From: Petrocella sp. FN5
GTDB lineage: Bacteria; Bacillota; Clostridia; Lachnospirales; Vallitaleaceae
Direction of reading: 5' to 3'
Length of the DNA stretch: 45,919 nt
NCBI RefSeq assembly: GCF_029210395.1
Contig: NZ_JARGDP010000021.1
Coordinates: forward strand, 1-45,919
In this document: piece by piece, positions 9,027 to 17,276 of the stretch
Layout: the number at the start of each line of letters is the position of its first letter
How positions within the stretch are numbered: the first letter of the stretch is position 1
Notes under the pieces: generated by a model
Databases searched by the model: none
Seen by the model: the letters and a program-made list of their open reading frames with translations, nothing else
Told to the model about the DNA's origin: nothing
Translations under genes and position numbers: made by a program

Positions 9027-9887
9027 ATGAAAAAATCTATGAAAAGAAAGTTGATATTTTGGGGATTTTTAGGACCTAGTCTTATTGCTTTTACTATTGT
9101 TGTATTGGTGCCTTTTGTTGTTGGTATATATTATTCTTTTACAGACTGGAATGCTGTTCCAGGCAGTACAATTCATTTTGTTGGTTTGGTTAATTATAAG
9201 AATGTCTTCAATGATCCACAATTAATCAGAGCTTTTAGAAATACATTCATTTATAGCTTTTATGCCGTCTTTTTAATCAACACCATAGGCTTTTTGTTGG
9301 CGCTTTTGGTAACACAAAAAATGCGATCAGCCAATCTGTTAAGAACCGTCTTTTTTATGCCGAATCTAATAGGTGGCTTAATTCTTGGTTATGTATGGAA
9401 GTTTCTTTTTTTGAAAATAGTACCAAATATTTTTCAAACGGATGGGAATATGCTATCCAAACCTTCTACGGCTCTGATTGCAATGGCTATAGTTGCCACA
9501 TGGCAGATGGGTGGTTATATCATGGTCATCTATGTGGCAGCCATTCAAGGTATACCATCAGAACTCCTTGAAGCCTCAAAGATTGATGGCGCCAACAGCT
9601 GGCAGAATATTAAATCCATTATATTCCCGTTAGTAGCTCCGGCATTTACAGTGAGTATGTTTTTGACATTACGTTCAGCTTTTATGATATATGACGTTAA
9701 TGTATCACTCACCAATGGTGATCCAATTAGGTCTACGGAACTCATAGCTATGGGGATTCTTAGTAAGGCCTATAAAGAGTTAAATTTTGCGCAAGGTCAG
9801 GTCCAAGCCATTTTATTTTTTGTGGTGGTTGCCTCTGTATCAATGATACAAGTTTATTATTCAAAAAAGAGAGAGGTGGAAATGTGA
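9027..9887 (+). CDS. Sugar ABC transporter permease, MalF/UgpA type
   Basis: A 286-residue membrane protein with six predicted TM helices. It starts with MKRKLIFWGFLGPSLIAFTIVVLVPFV, the usual first helix of this family, and carries the EAA loop (about residues 180-200: EASKIDGANSWQNIKSIIFPL) that contacts the ATPase. It forms the importer channel with the next gene. The ribosome site is GTGAGGATGG. No ATPase gene is present nearby, which is common in Firmicutes where an MsmX-like shared ATPase energises several importers. The stop overlaps the next start by one base. Confidence 0.93.
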   Translation: MKKSMKRKLIFWGFLGPSLIAFTIVVLVPFVVGIYYSFTDWNAVPGSTIHFVGLVNYKNVFNDPQLIRAFRNTFIYSFYAVFLINTIGFLLALLVTQKMRSANLLRTVFFMPNLIGGLILGYVWKFLFLKIVPNIFQTDGNMLSKPSTALIAMAIVATWQMGGYIMVIYVAAIQGIPSELLEASKIDGANSWQNIKSIIFPLVAPAFTVSMFLTLRSAFMIYDVNVSLTNGDPIRSTELIAMGILSKAYKELNFAQGQVQAILFFVVVASVSMIQVYYSKKREVEM

Positions 9888-10717
9888 TGAAGAACTACAA
9901 TAAAAAGAGACTAATTCTAGAAGGCATAGGACTGATCCTTGGTATCTTGTATCTTTCACCTTTCTATATTATTGTATCAAACAGTCTTAAATCAAAGAGA
10001 AACATATTAGTGGATACTATGGGGTTACCGACTACGTTACAATTCGAAAACTATACCACTGCTATTGAAAAGATGGAGTTTTATAAGTCGTTTATTAATT
10101 CTGCATGGATTACCTTTTTGAGTTTGATAGCTTTGGTGCTTTTTTCATCTATGGCTGCATGGATTTTGGTTCGAACAAAATCAAAAATAAGTACTTTAAT
10201 TTTTATGATGTTTGTCGCTTCTATGCTCATACCATTTCAAGCTGTCATGCTACCACTTGTTGATTTTTTTGGTGCCAATAAATTAAATCTATTAAACAAC
10301 AGATTTGGCATAGTACTTATGTATATCGGTTTTGGTTCGAGTATGTCTATTTTTTTATTCCACGGGTTTATAAAATCCATTCCTTTGGACCTTGAGAATG
10401 CAGCATATATGGATGGATGTAATGTATTCCAAATTTTTTATCATATTATATTGCCGCTAATCAAGCCAATATCTGTAACGGTTGCCATTTTAAATGGCAT
10501 CTGGATTTGGAATGACTTTTTATTGCCATCCTTGGTTTTACAAGAAAAAGCTTTGCGAACCATTCCGTTAGCAGCTCAATACTTTTTTGGCGCATACTCA
10601 AAAGATTGGCATTTAGCGATGGCAGGTTTGACATTGGCAATAATTCCAGTTATTATCTTTTATCTTTTGGCACAAAAGCATATAATAAAAGGAGTAACAA
10701 ATGGTGCCATGAAGTGA
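9887..10717 (+). CDS. Sugar ABC transporter permease, MalG/UgpE type
   Basis: A 276-residue partner permease with six TM helices and the EAA-type loop ENAAYMDGCNVFQIFYHIILPLIKP (about residues 165-190). GAGAGGTGG seven bases upstream supports ATG 9887, three bases after an alternative GTG. N-terminal features (YLSPFYIIVSNSLKS) and the C-terminal KHIIKGVTNGAMK are typical of this group. It is coupled to the preceding permease by the TGATG overlap. Confidence 0.93.
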   Translation: MKNYNKKRLILEGIGLILGILYLSPFYIIVSNSLKSKRNILVDTMGLPTTLQFENYTTAIEKMEFYKSFINSAWITFLSLIALVLFSSMAAWILVRTKSKISTLIFMMFVASMLIPFQAVMLPLVDFFGANKLNLLNNRFGIVLMYIGFGSSMSIFLFHGFIKSIPLDLENAAYMDGCNVFQIFYHIILPLIKPISVTVAILNGIWIWNDFLLPSLVLQEKALRTIPLAAQYFFGAYSKDWHLAMAGLTLAIIPVIIFYLLAQKHIIKGVTNGAMK

Positions 10718-10782
10718 AAAATATTAAATGAGTATTACAACGGGCAAGGTGACTCAATGTATTGAAAAAGGGTGGTTGATTT

Positions 10783-12051
10783 ATGAGAAAGTGGTTATGT
10801 TGTTTTTTGGCACTTTTATTACTCACGGGTTGTAAGGGGGGAGAAGTGCGTGAGAATAGAGATATAGGTTTGAAAGAAGATGTAGAGGAAAAGCAAATAC
10901 TGAGTATATATCAATATAAGTTGGAAATTGTCGAGCCATTAAGAAGATTGGCGGACGCATATGAAAAAATGAATCCTAATGTTAGAATTATACTTCAAAA
11001 CTCAGGAGGTACAGATTACTATGAAATGATTAAAGCAGAATTTGCCGCTGGAACACAGATTGATATATTCAATATAGGTACGAAAGATCAATTACTTACA
11101 TGGCAATCCACTTTAGAAGATTTATCAGACCAATCATGGGTTGCACACTTGAAAAACAAGGTGGCTGATAGGATCACCATTGATGGTAAGATTTATGGAA
11201 TGCCATATGCAATTGAAGGCTATGGCTTCATCTATAACAAGACCTTGTTTGAAAGAGCAGGTATTCTATCGTTGCCAAATGATTATACTGAATTTGTGGA
11301 GATGGTAAAACAATTAGATGACTCAGGAATAAGACCTTTTTATAACGATTATCAAGAATGGTGGGTCATTTCACAGCATAGTTTTAATTTTGTCATAGCG
11401 GGTCAAAATGACCCAGAAGCATTTATTGAAGGTCTTAGAAATGGTACTGTAGACTTAACCAATAATCAAGCGATGTATAAGTGGTTAGATTTAATAGATT
11501 TAACCTTGAAATATGGACAAGAGAAGCCATTTATGACGGGTTATAGCCAATCATTAGAGGCTTTCTCTAAAGGAGAAGCCGCAATGATATTCCAAGGAAA
11601 CTGGACACAGGACCAATTGGATCAGTTGAATCCTGAATTGGATATGGGGATATTGGCAGTACCTCTGACAGAAAATTTAAAAGGTAAGATTCCAATTGGA
11701 GTTCCATCTTATTGGTGTGTCAATAAACAATCTAATGTTAAAGACATTGCAAAAGATTTTCTGGATTTCATGGTTAATTCTCAAATAGGTCAAAGCTATA
11801 TGACTGATGAGTTTAAGTTTATCCCATCATTCAATCATATTCCTTATGATATTGTAGAATTAGGATTATTGTCAGAATCCGTCAATCAGTATCTGGATTC
11901 AGGTCAATATTATGATTGGTATTGGTTAGGATTGCCTACAGGTGCTATTAATGAAATGAATACATATTTTTACAAATACTTTAATGGCGAAATGGAACTT
12001 GAAAAAATGTTAGAATCAATTGAAGACCTGATTTATAGTCTATCCAATTAG
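10783..12051 (+). CDS. Second sugar ABC substrate-binding lipoprotein
   Basis: A 422-residue extracellular solute-binding protein (family 1) with a lipoprotein signal (CCFLALLLLTGCKGG; lipobox LTGC). It shares blocks with the frameshifted paralogue at 7618: IxIYQYKLEIVE, DIFNIG, TIDGKIYGMPYAIEGYGFIYN, FQGNWT and IPIGVPSYWCVNK. The ribosome site AAAGGGTGG is well placed. Having a second binding protein after the permeases is unusual: it may widen substrate range, replace the broken first copy, or act with the YesM-like sensor in signalling. The sugar is not readable from the sequence. Confidence 0.92.
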   Translation: MRKWLCCFLALLLLTGCKGGEVRENRDIGLKEDVEEKQILSIYQYKLEIVEPLRRLADAYEKMNPNVRIILQNSGGTDYYEMIKAEFAAGTQIDIFNIGTKDQLLTWQSTLEDLSDQSWVAHLKNKVADRITIDGKIYGMPYAIEGYGFIYNKTLFERAGILSLPNDYTEFVEMVKQLDDSGIRPFYNDYQEWWVISQHSFNFVIAGQNDPEAFIEGLRNGTVDLTNNQAMYKWLDLIDLTLKYGQEKPFMTGYSQSLEAFSKGEAAMIFQGNWTQDQLDQLNPELDMGILAVPLTENLKGKIPIGVPSYWCVNKQSNVKDIAKDFLDFMVNSQIGQSYMTDEFKFIPSFNHIPYDIVELGLLSESVNQYLDSGQYYDWYWLGLPTGAINEMNTYFYKYFNGEMELEKMLESIEDLIYSLSN

Positions 12052-12175
12052 TCTATAATTAAAATGATTAATTCGGTTTGAACCTAGCTTTAATTCTCCA
12101 ACGATAAAGACCCCAGACATTGTTATTAGAGAAATACAAATACACAAAATAGAGAAATACAAATATACAAAAAAA

Positions 12176-12204
12176 TTGACATTAAAAAAATTTGATGCTA
12201 TAAT
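12176..12204 (+). promoter_or_regulatory. Consensus promoter of the riboflavin operon
   Basis: TTGACA at 12176-12181, a 17-base spacer, then TATAAT at 12199-12204 preceded by TGC (extended -10). Transcription would start around 12211, just before the FMN riboswitch. The 12052-12175 stretch upstream is AT-rich and empty. Confidence 0.88.
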
Positions 12205-12227
12205 TACCCCATTAAACAATTGAATAG

Positions 12228-12337
12228 TTCCTTCAGGGCAGGGTGTAATTCCCGACCGGCGGTAAAGTCCGCGAGCCGATTTCGGCTGACTTGGTGTGAT
12301 TCCAAGACCGACAGTAAAGTCTGGATGAGAGAAGGCA
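12228..12337 (+). promoter_or_regulatory. FMN riboswitch (RFN element)
   Basis: The RFN aptamer is recognisable by its conserved blocks: CAGGGCAGGGTG, TTCCCGACCGGCGGT, AGCCGATTTCGGCT hairpin, GGTGTGATTCC and CCGACAGT...GGATGAGAGAAGG. The CCTTC and GAAGG ends form the P1 closing stem. FMN binding should favour the downstream terminator and shut off riboflavin synthesis. Confidence 0.97.
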
Positions 12338-12376
12338 ATTATAGCATGAAAAATTATGCTTTAATGAAACTGTGAC

Positions 12377-12407
12377 AAGCTCTGAAGATGATTCTTTAGA
12401 GCTTTTT
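12377..12407 (+). terminator. Riboswitch-controlled terminator
   Basis: AAGCTCTGAAGA (12377-12388) pairs with TCTTTAGAGCTT (12393-12404) with one G:T pair and a TGAT loop, followed by T residues. Located between the RFN aptamer and ribD, it is the expected off-state hairpin. An AGCAT/ATGCT hairpin at 12343-12360 sits between the two. Confidence 0.85.
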
Positions 12408-12464
12408 CTATGTTTAACGGTATGTTCAAAATGTCTTGAATTTGCAAGGGAATGGGAGGACGTT

Positions 12465-13571
12465 ATGGATCAAGTATATATGAAGAAAGCCATAGCCTTG
12501 GCCAAACGTGGTGTTGGCAGAACAAACCCAAATCCAATGGTCGGTGCAGTAATTGTAAAAGAAGGTCAGATTATCGCCGAAGGCTACCACGCATATTATG
12601 GTGGTCCCCATGCTGAGGTGAACGCCTTTAAGAACGCCACAGCTTCTGTGGTAGGTGCTACCATGTATGTAACACTGGAGCCATGTTCTCATTATGGAAA
12701 AACGCCACCTTGTGCCAACTTAATTGTTGAAAAGGGTATCGGTAAGGTGGTTGTGGGTATGATGGACCCTAACCCGGAAGTCTCAGGTCGTGGCATTGCT
12801 CTTCTTAAAGAAAACAATATAGAAGTGGTTGTATTAGACATGGGTGATGAACTGCTCAAGCTTAATGAGATTTTTCTAAAGTATATCAAAAGCAAAAAGC
12901 CCTTTTGTATTCTAAAAACAGCCATGACCATAGATGGGAAAATAGCCACTAAAACAGGTGAATCCAAATGGATTACGAACGAAGCATCCAGAAAACAAGT
13001 CCATCAACTGCGTCATCAAGTCATGGGTATTATGGTAGGTGTCGGTACGGTTATAGCGGATGATCCGAGCCTAACAACGCGCCTTGAAGATGGTCGAGAT
13101 GGCATAGATCCCATTAGAATTATCTTAGATACGAGAGGTCGTATCCCACTGGATGCCAAGGTCTTAACTCAAGTATCCGAGGCAATCACCATAGTCGCTA
13201 CGACAGATTTAATGCCGGAAGTAACAAAAAAAGCCATTGAGGCCACAGGTAATCAGGTTATGGTCTTACCTATAAAAGAGCATCAGGTGGATATGATAGC
13301 ACTCATAGAAGTTTTAGGTGAACAAGGCATAGATAGTATCCTTATAGAAGGCGGTGCCACTTTAAACTACTCGGCCCTACAAGCAGGTGTTGTTGATAAA
13401 GTAATTGCTTACGTGGCACCCAAAATTTTTGGCGGCGATTTAGCTAAGACGCCGGTTGGTGGGATAGGTATATCCAAGGTGAAAGAAGCGATTCTACTCG
13501 AAGATCTTACCACCACCATCTGTGAGGGTGATATTGTTATAGAAGGCTATATCAAGAAGGAGGGTTTATAG
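12465..13571 (+). CDS. ribD: Bifunctional riboflavin deaminase-reductase RibD
   Basis: Carries out deamination and side-chain reduction of the GTP cyclohydrolase product in riboflavin synthesis. The N-terminal deaminase domain shows the zinc motif PHAEVNAF and PCSHYGKTPPC; the C-terminal reductase domain begins near residue 150 (KTAMTIDGKIATKTGESKWI) and contains IDSILIEGGATLNYSAL. I choose ATG 12465 (MDQVYMKKA) because GGGAGG lies just upstream; the open frame extends back to 12372 through the riboswitch terminator and is not coding there. About 368 residues, normal for RibD. Confidence 0.96.
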   Translation: MDQVYMKKAIALAKRGVGRTNPNPMVGAVIVKEGQIIAEGYHAYYGGPHAEVNAFKNATASVVGATMYVTLEPCSHYGKTPPCANLIVEKGIGKVVVGMMDPNPEVSGRGIALLKENNIEVVVLDMGDELLKLNEIFLKYIKSKKPFCILKTAMTIDGKIATKTGESKWITNEASRKQVHQLRHQVMGIMVGVGTVIADDPSLTTRLEDGRDGIDPIRIILDTRGRIPLDAKVLTQVSEAITIVATTDLMPEVTKKAIEATGNQVMVLPIKEHQVDMIALIEVLGEQGIDSILIEGGATLNYSALQAGVVDKVIAYVAPKIFGGDLAKTPVGGIGISKVKEAILLEDLTTTICEGDIVIEGYIKKEGL

Positions 13572-14222
13572 ATGTTTACAGGGTTAATTGAAGAAATCGG
13601 TTATATTCAGAAAATCAATAAAACAACCAAGTCCGCTAAGTTGACCATTCGGGCATCCAAAGTCACCCAAGGTTCCAAAGTGGGCGATAGCATATGTACT
13701 AATGGTGTCTGTTTGACCGTGGTTCATATGGATGATATCAGTTTTACTGTGGACGTAATGCCGGAAACGATGAGAAGCAGTAACTTAGGGGAACTCACTA
13801 CCAACAGTCCAGTGAATCTAGAGCGGGCATTACAGCTACAAGATCGATTAGGCGGGCATATGGTCTCAGGCCATATTGATGGTGTTGGAAGGATTCACGA
13901 AATGGTAAAAGAAGCCAATGCAACGTGGGTGAGTATAAAAGCAAGTCCTCAATTATTAAAATATATAATTCATAAAGGCTCAATTGCCATTGACGGTATT
14001 AGCTTGACAGTGGCCTATGTAGATGAAGAGATGTTCAAAGTATCTCTAATACCATTAACAAAGGAAGAAACAAGCTTACTTGGTAAAAAAGTGGGTGATA
14101 GTGTGAACTTGGAATGTGATATGGTCGGAAAATACATTGAGAAATTAATGCTGTACCAAGACGTGGCAGAACCTAAAAAACCTATGGATATGAATTTCCT
14201 TAGAGACAACGGATTTATGTAA
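13572..14222 (+). CDS. ribE: Riboflavin synthase alpha subunit
   Basis: Condenses two lumazine molecules to riboflavin. The 216-residue protein has the two tandem lumazine-binding repeats: MFTGLIEEIGYI...CTNGVCLTV and MVSGHIDGVGRI...IAIDGISLTV, with LGGHMVSGHIDG between them. The start immediately follows ribD, with AAGGAGG overlapping the ribD end. Gene order ribD-ribE-ribBA-ribH is the classic Firmicutes operon. Confidence 0.96.
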   Translation: MFTGLIEEIGYIQKINKTTKSAKLTIRASKVTQGSKVGDSICTNGVCLTVVHMDDISFTVDVMPETMRSSNLGELTTNSPVNLERALQLQDRLGGHMVSGHIDGVGRIHEMVKEANATWVSIKASPQLLKYIIHKGSIAIDGISLTVAYVDEEMFKVSLIPLTKEETSLLGKKVGDSVNLECDMVGKYIEKLMLYQDVAEPKKPMDMNFLRDNGFM

Positions 14223-14236
14223 AGGTGGTAAGGATT

Positions 14237-15448
14237 ATGGAAAAGTTTAATACAATTGAAGAAGCAATTGAAGACATAAAAGCAGGAAAAATGATCGTCG
14301 TTGTGGATGATGAAGATCGTGAGAATGAAGGCGACCTTCTTATGGCAGCAGAAAAAGTCACAACTGAAGCCGTTAACTTTATGGCTATGTATGGAAGAGG
14401 CTTGATTTGTGCCCCTATGACGGAAGAAAGATTAAGAAGTTTAGACATACATGCTATGGTGAACAACAATACAGACCCTAAGGAAACAGCTTTTACCGTT
14501 AGCGTCGACGCCATTACATGTACCACAGGTATTTCGGCAGCAGAAAGAGCCTTAACCATTCAGAAGCTTATTGACCCTGACGCGTCTTCTAAGGATTTTA
14601 GTCGTCCTGGTCATATATTTCCACTGGTTGGTAGAGAAGGCGGCGTCTTAAAACGTGTCGGACACACAGAAGCGGCGATAGATCTTCCCAAGCTTGCAGG
14701 CTTATATCCAGCCGGTGTCATCTGTGAAATCATGAATGATGACGGCTCTATGGCCAGAGTACCGGAGCTTATGAAATACGCAGAAAAACACAAACTAAAA
14801 ATTATTACCATAGCAGATTTGGTGGCCTATCGTAAAGCCAATGAGACCTATGTCGAGTGCGTAACAGAAGCAGAACTACCAACCAAATATGGTAATTTTA
14901 AAATGTATGGCTATGTGAACAAGCTTAACGGAGAACATCATGTGGCACTGGTAAAGGGTGAAATATCGGCGGATCTACCTACTTTAATTCGAGTGCATTC
15001 CGAATGTTTAACAGGAGATGCTTTTGGTTCTCTAAGATGTGATTGTGGTGAACAATATGCAAAAGCAATGCAAAAAATTGAAAAGAACGGAAGCGGTATC
15101 TTGTTATACATGCGACAAGAAGGACGTGGTATTGGTTTAATCAATAAAATCAAAGCCTATGAACTTCAAGATCATGGTATGGATACGGTTCAGGCCAACA
15201 TAGCCCTTGGTTTTCCGGATGACTTACGAGATTATGGTATTGGTGCTCAGATTCTAGCGGATTTGGGTGTTAAGAAAATAAGGCTCATGACCAACAATCC
15301 TAAGAAGATGTCAGGTATTTCTGGATATGGACTTGAGATTGTAGAGCGTGTGCCGATACAAATGAATCATAATGAAAAAAATGTTGCGTATCTAAAAACA
15401 AAGAAACTAAAAATGGGACATATGTTAGATTTTAAGGAGGAAAAGTAA
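14237..15448 (+). CDS. ribBA: Bifunctional DHBP synthase / GTP cyclohydrolase II RibBA
   Basis: Makes both starting precursors of riboflavin. The N-terminal 3,4-dihydroxy-2-butanone-4-phosphate synthase domain has VVDDEDRENEGDL and SRPGHIFPL; the C-terminal GTP cyclohydrolase II domain has HSECLTGDAFGSLRCDCG (zinc cysteines) and MRQEGRGIGL. ATG 14237 is preferred over a GTG at 14225 because AAAGGTGG precedes it by eight bases. About 403 residues, full length. Confidence 0.96.
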   Translation: MEKFNTIEEAIEDIKAGKMIVVVDDEDRENEGDLLMAAEKVTTEAVNFMAMYGRGLICAPMTEERLRSLDIHAMVNNNTDPKETAFTVSVDAITCTTGISAAERALTIQKLIDPDASSKDFSRPGHIFPLVGREGGVLKRVGHTEAAIDLPKLAGLYPAGVICEIMNDDGSMARVPELMKYAEKHKLKIITIADLVAYRKANETYVECVTEAELPTKYGNFKMYGYVNKLNGEHHVALVKGEISADLPTLIRVHSECLTGDAFGSLRCDCGEQYAKAMQKIEKNGSGILLYMRQEGRGIGLINKIKAYELQDHGMDTVQANIALGFPDDLRDYGIGAQILADLGVKKIRLMTNNPKKMSGISGYGLEIVERVPIQMNHNEKNVAYLKTKKLKMGHMLDFKEEK

Positions 15449-15910
15449 ATGAATGTATATGAAGGACAAATGGTAGCACAAGATCTAAAATTTGCAATTG
15501 TAGTAGGAAGATTCAATGAGTTTATCGGCGGGAAATTATTGTCTGGGGCCATAGACACTTTGGTAAGACATGGTGTGAAGGATGAGGACATAGATATTAT
15601 ATGGGTGCCAGGTGCTTTTGAGATTCCATTGGCAGCAAAAAAACTGGTTAAAAACGAAAAATACGATGGTGTAATATGTCTTGGTGCTGTTATAAAAGGC
15701 TCGACACCACATTTTGATTATGTATCCAGTGAAGTATCAAAAGGTATTGCCCATGTTTCATTAGAATCAGAAGTGCCAGTTATATTTGGTGTTTTAACAA
15801 CGGATACCATTGAACAAGCCATTGAAAGAGCCGGAACCAAAGCAGGTAATAAGGGTTCAGATGCAGCTATGACGGCTATTGAGATGGCAAATCTCTTAAA
15901 AACCCTATAG
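15449..15910 (+). CDS. ribH: 6,7-dimethyl-8-ribityllumazine synthase
   Basis: A 153-residue lumazine synthase that joins the RibA and RibB branches. Family motifs seen are [42 protein letters not shown] and [24 protein letters not shown]. Preceded by AAGGAGG. It lies directly after ribBA in the riboflavin operon. Confidence 0.97.
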   Translation: MNVYEGQMVAQDLKFAIVVGRFNEFIGGKLLSGAIDTLVRHGVKDEDIDIIWVPGAFEIPLAAKKLVKNEKYDGVICLGAVIKGSTPHFDYVSSEVSKGIAHVSLESEVPVIFGVLTTDTIEQAIERAGTKAGNKGSDAAMTAIEMANLLKTL

Positions 15911-15918
15911 GGGCCTTT

Positions 15919-16572
15919 ATGTTAGATCAGGTAAAAACCATTGTTTTGGATTATGATGGTACCCTACATGACAGTATAAAAATATATGGACCTGCTTTTA
16001 GAAAAGCTTATGAATTTCTAGTAGATCAGCATCAGGTCCCACCAAGAACTTGGGAAGATCAAGAGATTGTGAAGTGGCTCGGATTAAGCAGCAAAGAAAT
16101 GTGGGAAGCCTTCATGCCGAATCTGGACAGTGGTCTTAGGGAACAAGCCGGAAGCATTATTGGTGAAGAAATGAAAAGGTTACTTCAGAATAAGAAAGCG
16201 GTGCTTTATGAAGGTGCGTTAGAGACCTTGGAATACTTAAAAAATAGAGGTTATAAGTTGGTTTTCTTAAGTAACTGTGGAAAGGCTTATATGGACTATT
16301 CCAGAGACTTATTTGGACTGGATCATTATTTTGATGAAATGTTATGTGCACAAGACTATGAGTTTATACCTAAGTATGAGATTCTTTCAAAGGTTATGGA
16401 TCAATGGCCAAGTGAAATTGTTGTTGTTGGTGATCGGTATAAAGATATAGAAGCGGGTAAGCAAAACAACCTTAAGACCATTGCCTGTCTATATGGCTAT
16501 GCTCAAGGTGATGAACTAAAGGACGCGGATTATAAGATTAATCATATCAAAGAATTATGTAGACTCTTATAA
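15919..16572 (+). CDS. HAD-family phosphatase at the end of the riboflavin operon
   Basis: A 217-residue HAD hydrolase with the catalytic motif DYDGTLHDS (motif I), SNCG (motif II), and VVVGDRYKDIEAG (motif IV), plus a helical cap domain between about residues 20 and 90. Closest in appearance to phosphoglycolate phosphatase-type proteins. It starts eight bases after ribH and precedes the operon terminator, so it is co-transcribed under the FMN riboswitch. The phosphatase acting on 5-amino-6-(5-phospho-D-ribitylamino)uracil is a HAD protein in B. subtilis and E. coli but is usually not in the operon; this gene is a good candidate for that step. The substrate is inferred from position only. Confidence 0.88.
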   Translation: MLDQVKTIVLDYDGTLHDSIKIYGPAFRKAYEFLVDQHQVPPRTWEDQEIVKWLGLSSKEMWEAFMPNLDSGLREQAGSIIGEEMKRLLQNKKAVLYEGALETLEYLKNRGYKLVFLSNCGKAYMDYSRDLFGLDHYFDEMLCAQDYEFIPKYEILSKVMDQWPSEIVVVGDRYKDIEAGKQNNLKTIACLYGYAQGDELKDADYKINHIKELCRLL

Positions 16573-16620
16573 GCAGAAAGTTTAAATATCATTTAATATC
16601 GTTAAAGTATAAACATCTTT

Positions 16621-16664
16621 AGAGGCTATACCACTACGCGAAAGCGAGACCTGGTATAGCCTCT
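16621..16664 (+). terminator. Strong terminator after the riboflavin operon
   Basis: AGAGGCTATACCA at 16621-16633 pairs perfectly with 16652-16664, followed by TTTTT. A second small CGCGAAAGCG hairpin occupies the loop. It separates the operon from the RiPP region. Confidence 0.92.
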
Positions 16665-16864
16665 TTTTTGTTCTCTCTAGGAGATTAAAGAGATTTACCT
16701 AGATTCAATTTAATTATTTTTGTATTACAAATGAATGCCACTAGACTATATAAATAAAAAAAGGTAAAAATTAAAAAGAAAATAGACATTAAAAAAATAA
16801 TTATACTATTAAACTACCTAAGACTTATAAAAAGATGAAATATTAAAAAATATATAAAATAGCA

Positions 16865-16893
16865 TTGACAGAACATCAGAATACAAATATAAT
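16865..16893 (+). promoter_or_regulatory. Perfect consensus promoter upstream of the RiPP cluster
   Basis: TTGACA at 16865-16870, exactly 17 bases, TATAAT at 16888-16893. The predicted start (about 16900) is within ten bases of a palindromic element at 16909, so the transcript would begin with that element and have a roughly 370-base leader before the radical SAM gene. The flanking 16670-16860 region is AT-rich with no gene. Confidence 0.75.
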
Positions 16894-16908
16894 TAAAATG
16901 GTAATTAT

Positions 16909-17027
16909 GGTTAAGGCGTCAAAACTATATAGTTGAACTTTCGCATACCATATATAGTTACGAATGTATCAACGTAATCTATATATGGTATGTGAATTTA
17001 GTGAAACTTAGTTTTGACCCTTTAACC
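16909..17027 (+). mobile_element. MITE-like palindromic element, copy 1 (119 bp)
   Basis: Begins GGTTAAGGCGTCAAAACT and ends AGTTTTGACCCTTTAACC, imperfect terminal inverted repeats. Inside is a second palindrome (CATACCATATATAG ... CTATATATGGTATG). It is flanked by AATTAT on both sides (16903-16908 and 17028-17033), a candidate target duplication. Almost identical to copy 4 at 36954. It has no coding capacity. Confidence 0.85.
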
Positions 17028-17190
17028 AATTATTTTTTATAATAAATTCTAGGTTATCTGTTGGGGGGAATGGATGAATCTGTCTTTTTTAGATCTATGT
17101 ATATACATCATTGTTCAATAAACAACTAAATATAGGAGTAGGTGCTTCAAGATTTTTACAATATAATATCACCAGGATCTTATGAGGTAT

Positions 17191-17209
17191 TTTTTGTGTG
17201 ACACAAAAA
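17191..17209. promoter_or_regulatory. 19-bp perfect palindrome, possible operator
   Basis: TTTTTGTGT-G-ACACAAAAA, a perfect inverted repeat about 68 bp before the radical SAM start. Its position suits a repressor or activator site for the cluster, or a small RNA hairpin in the leader. No regulator gene is present in the cluster. Confidence 0.4.
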
Positions 17210-17276
17210 CACTGTATTTATAGGGTTAAGGGTGTTTCTCAAATATCTAAGAGGATTATTTATAAGGAGAATAATT

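Noticed and set aside
12372-12464. In-frame extension of ribD upstream of ATG 12465
   Set aside because: It runs through the riboswitch terminator hairpin, has no ribosome site and does not resemble RibD N-termini.
17074-17121. Fifteen-codon ORF (MNLSFLDLCIYIIVQ) after GGGGGG in the RiPP leader region
   Set aside because: It has a fair ribosome site but is too short to support; it could be a leader peptide, so it is mentioned only here.
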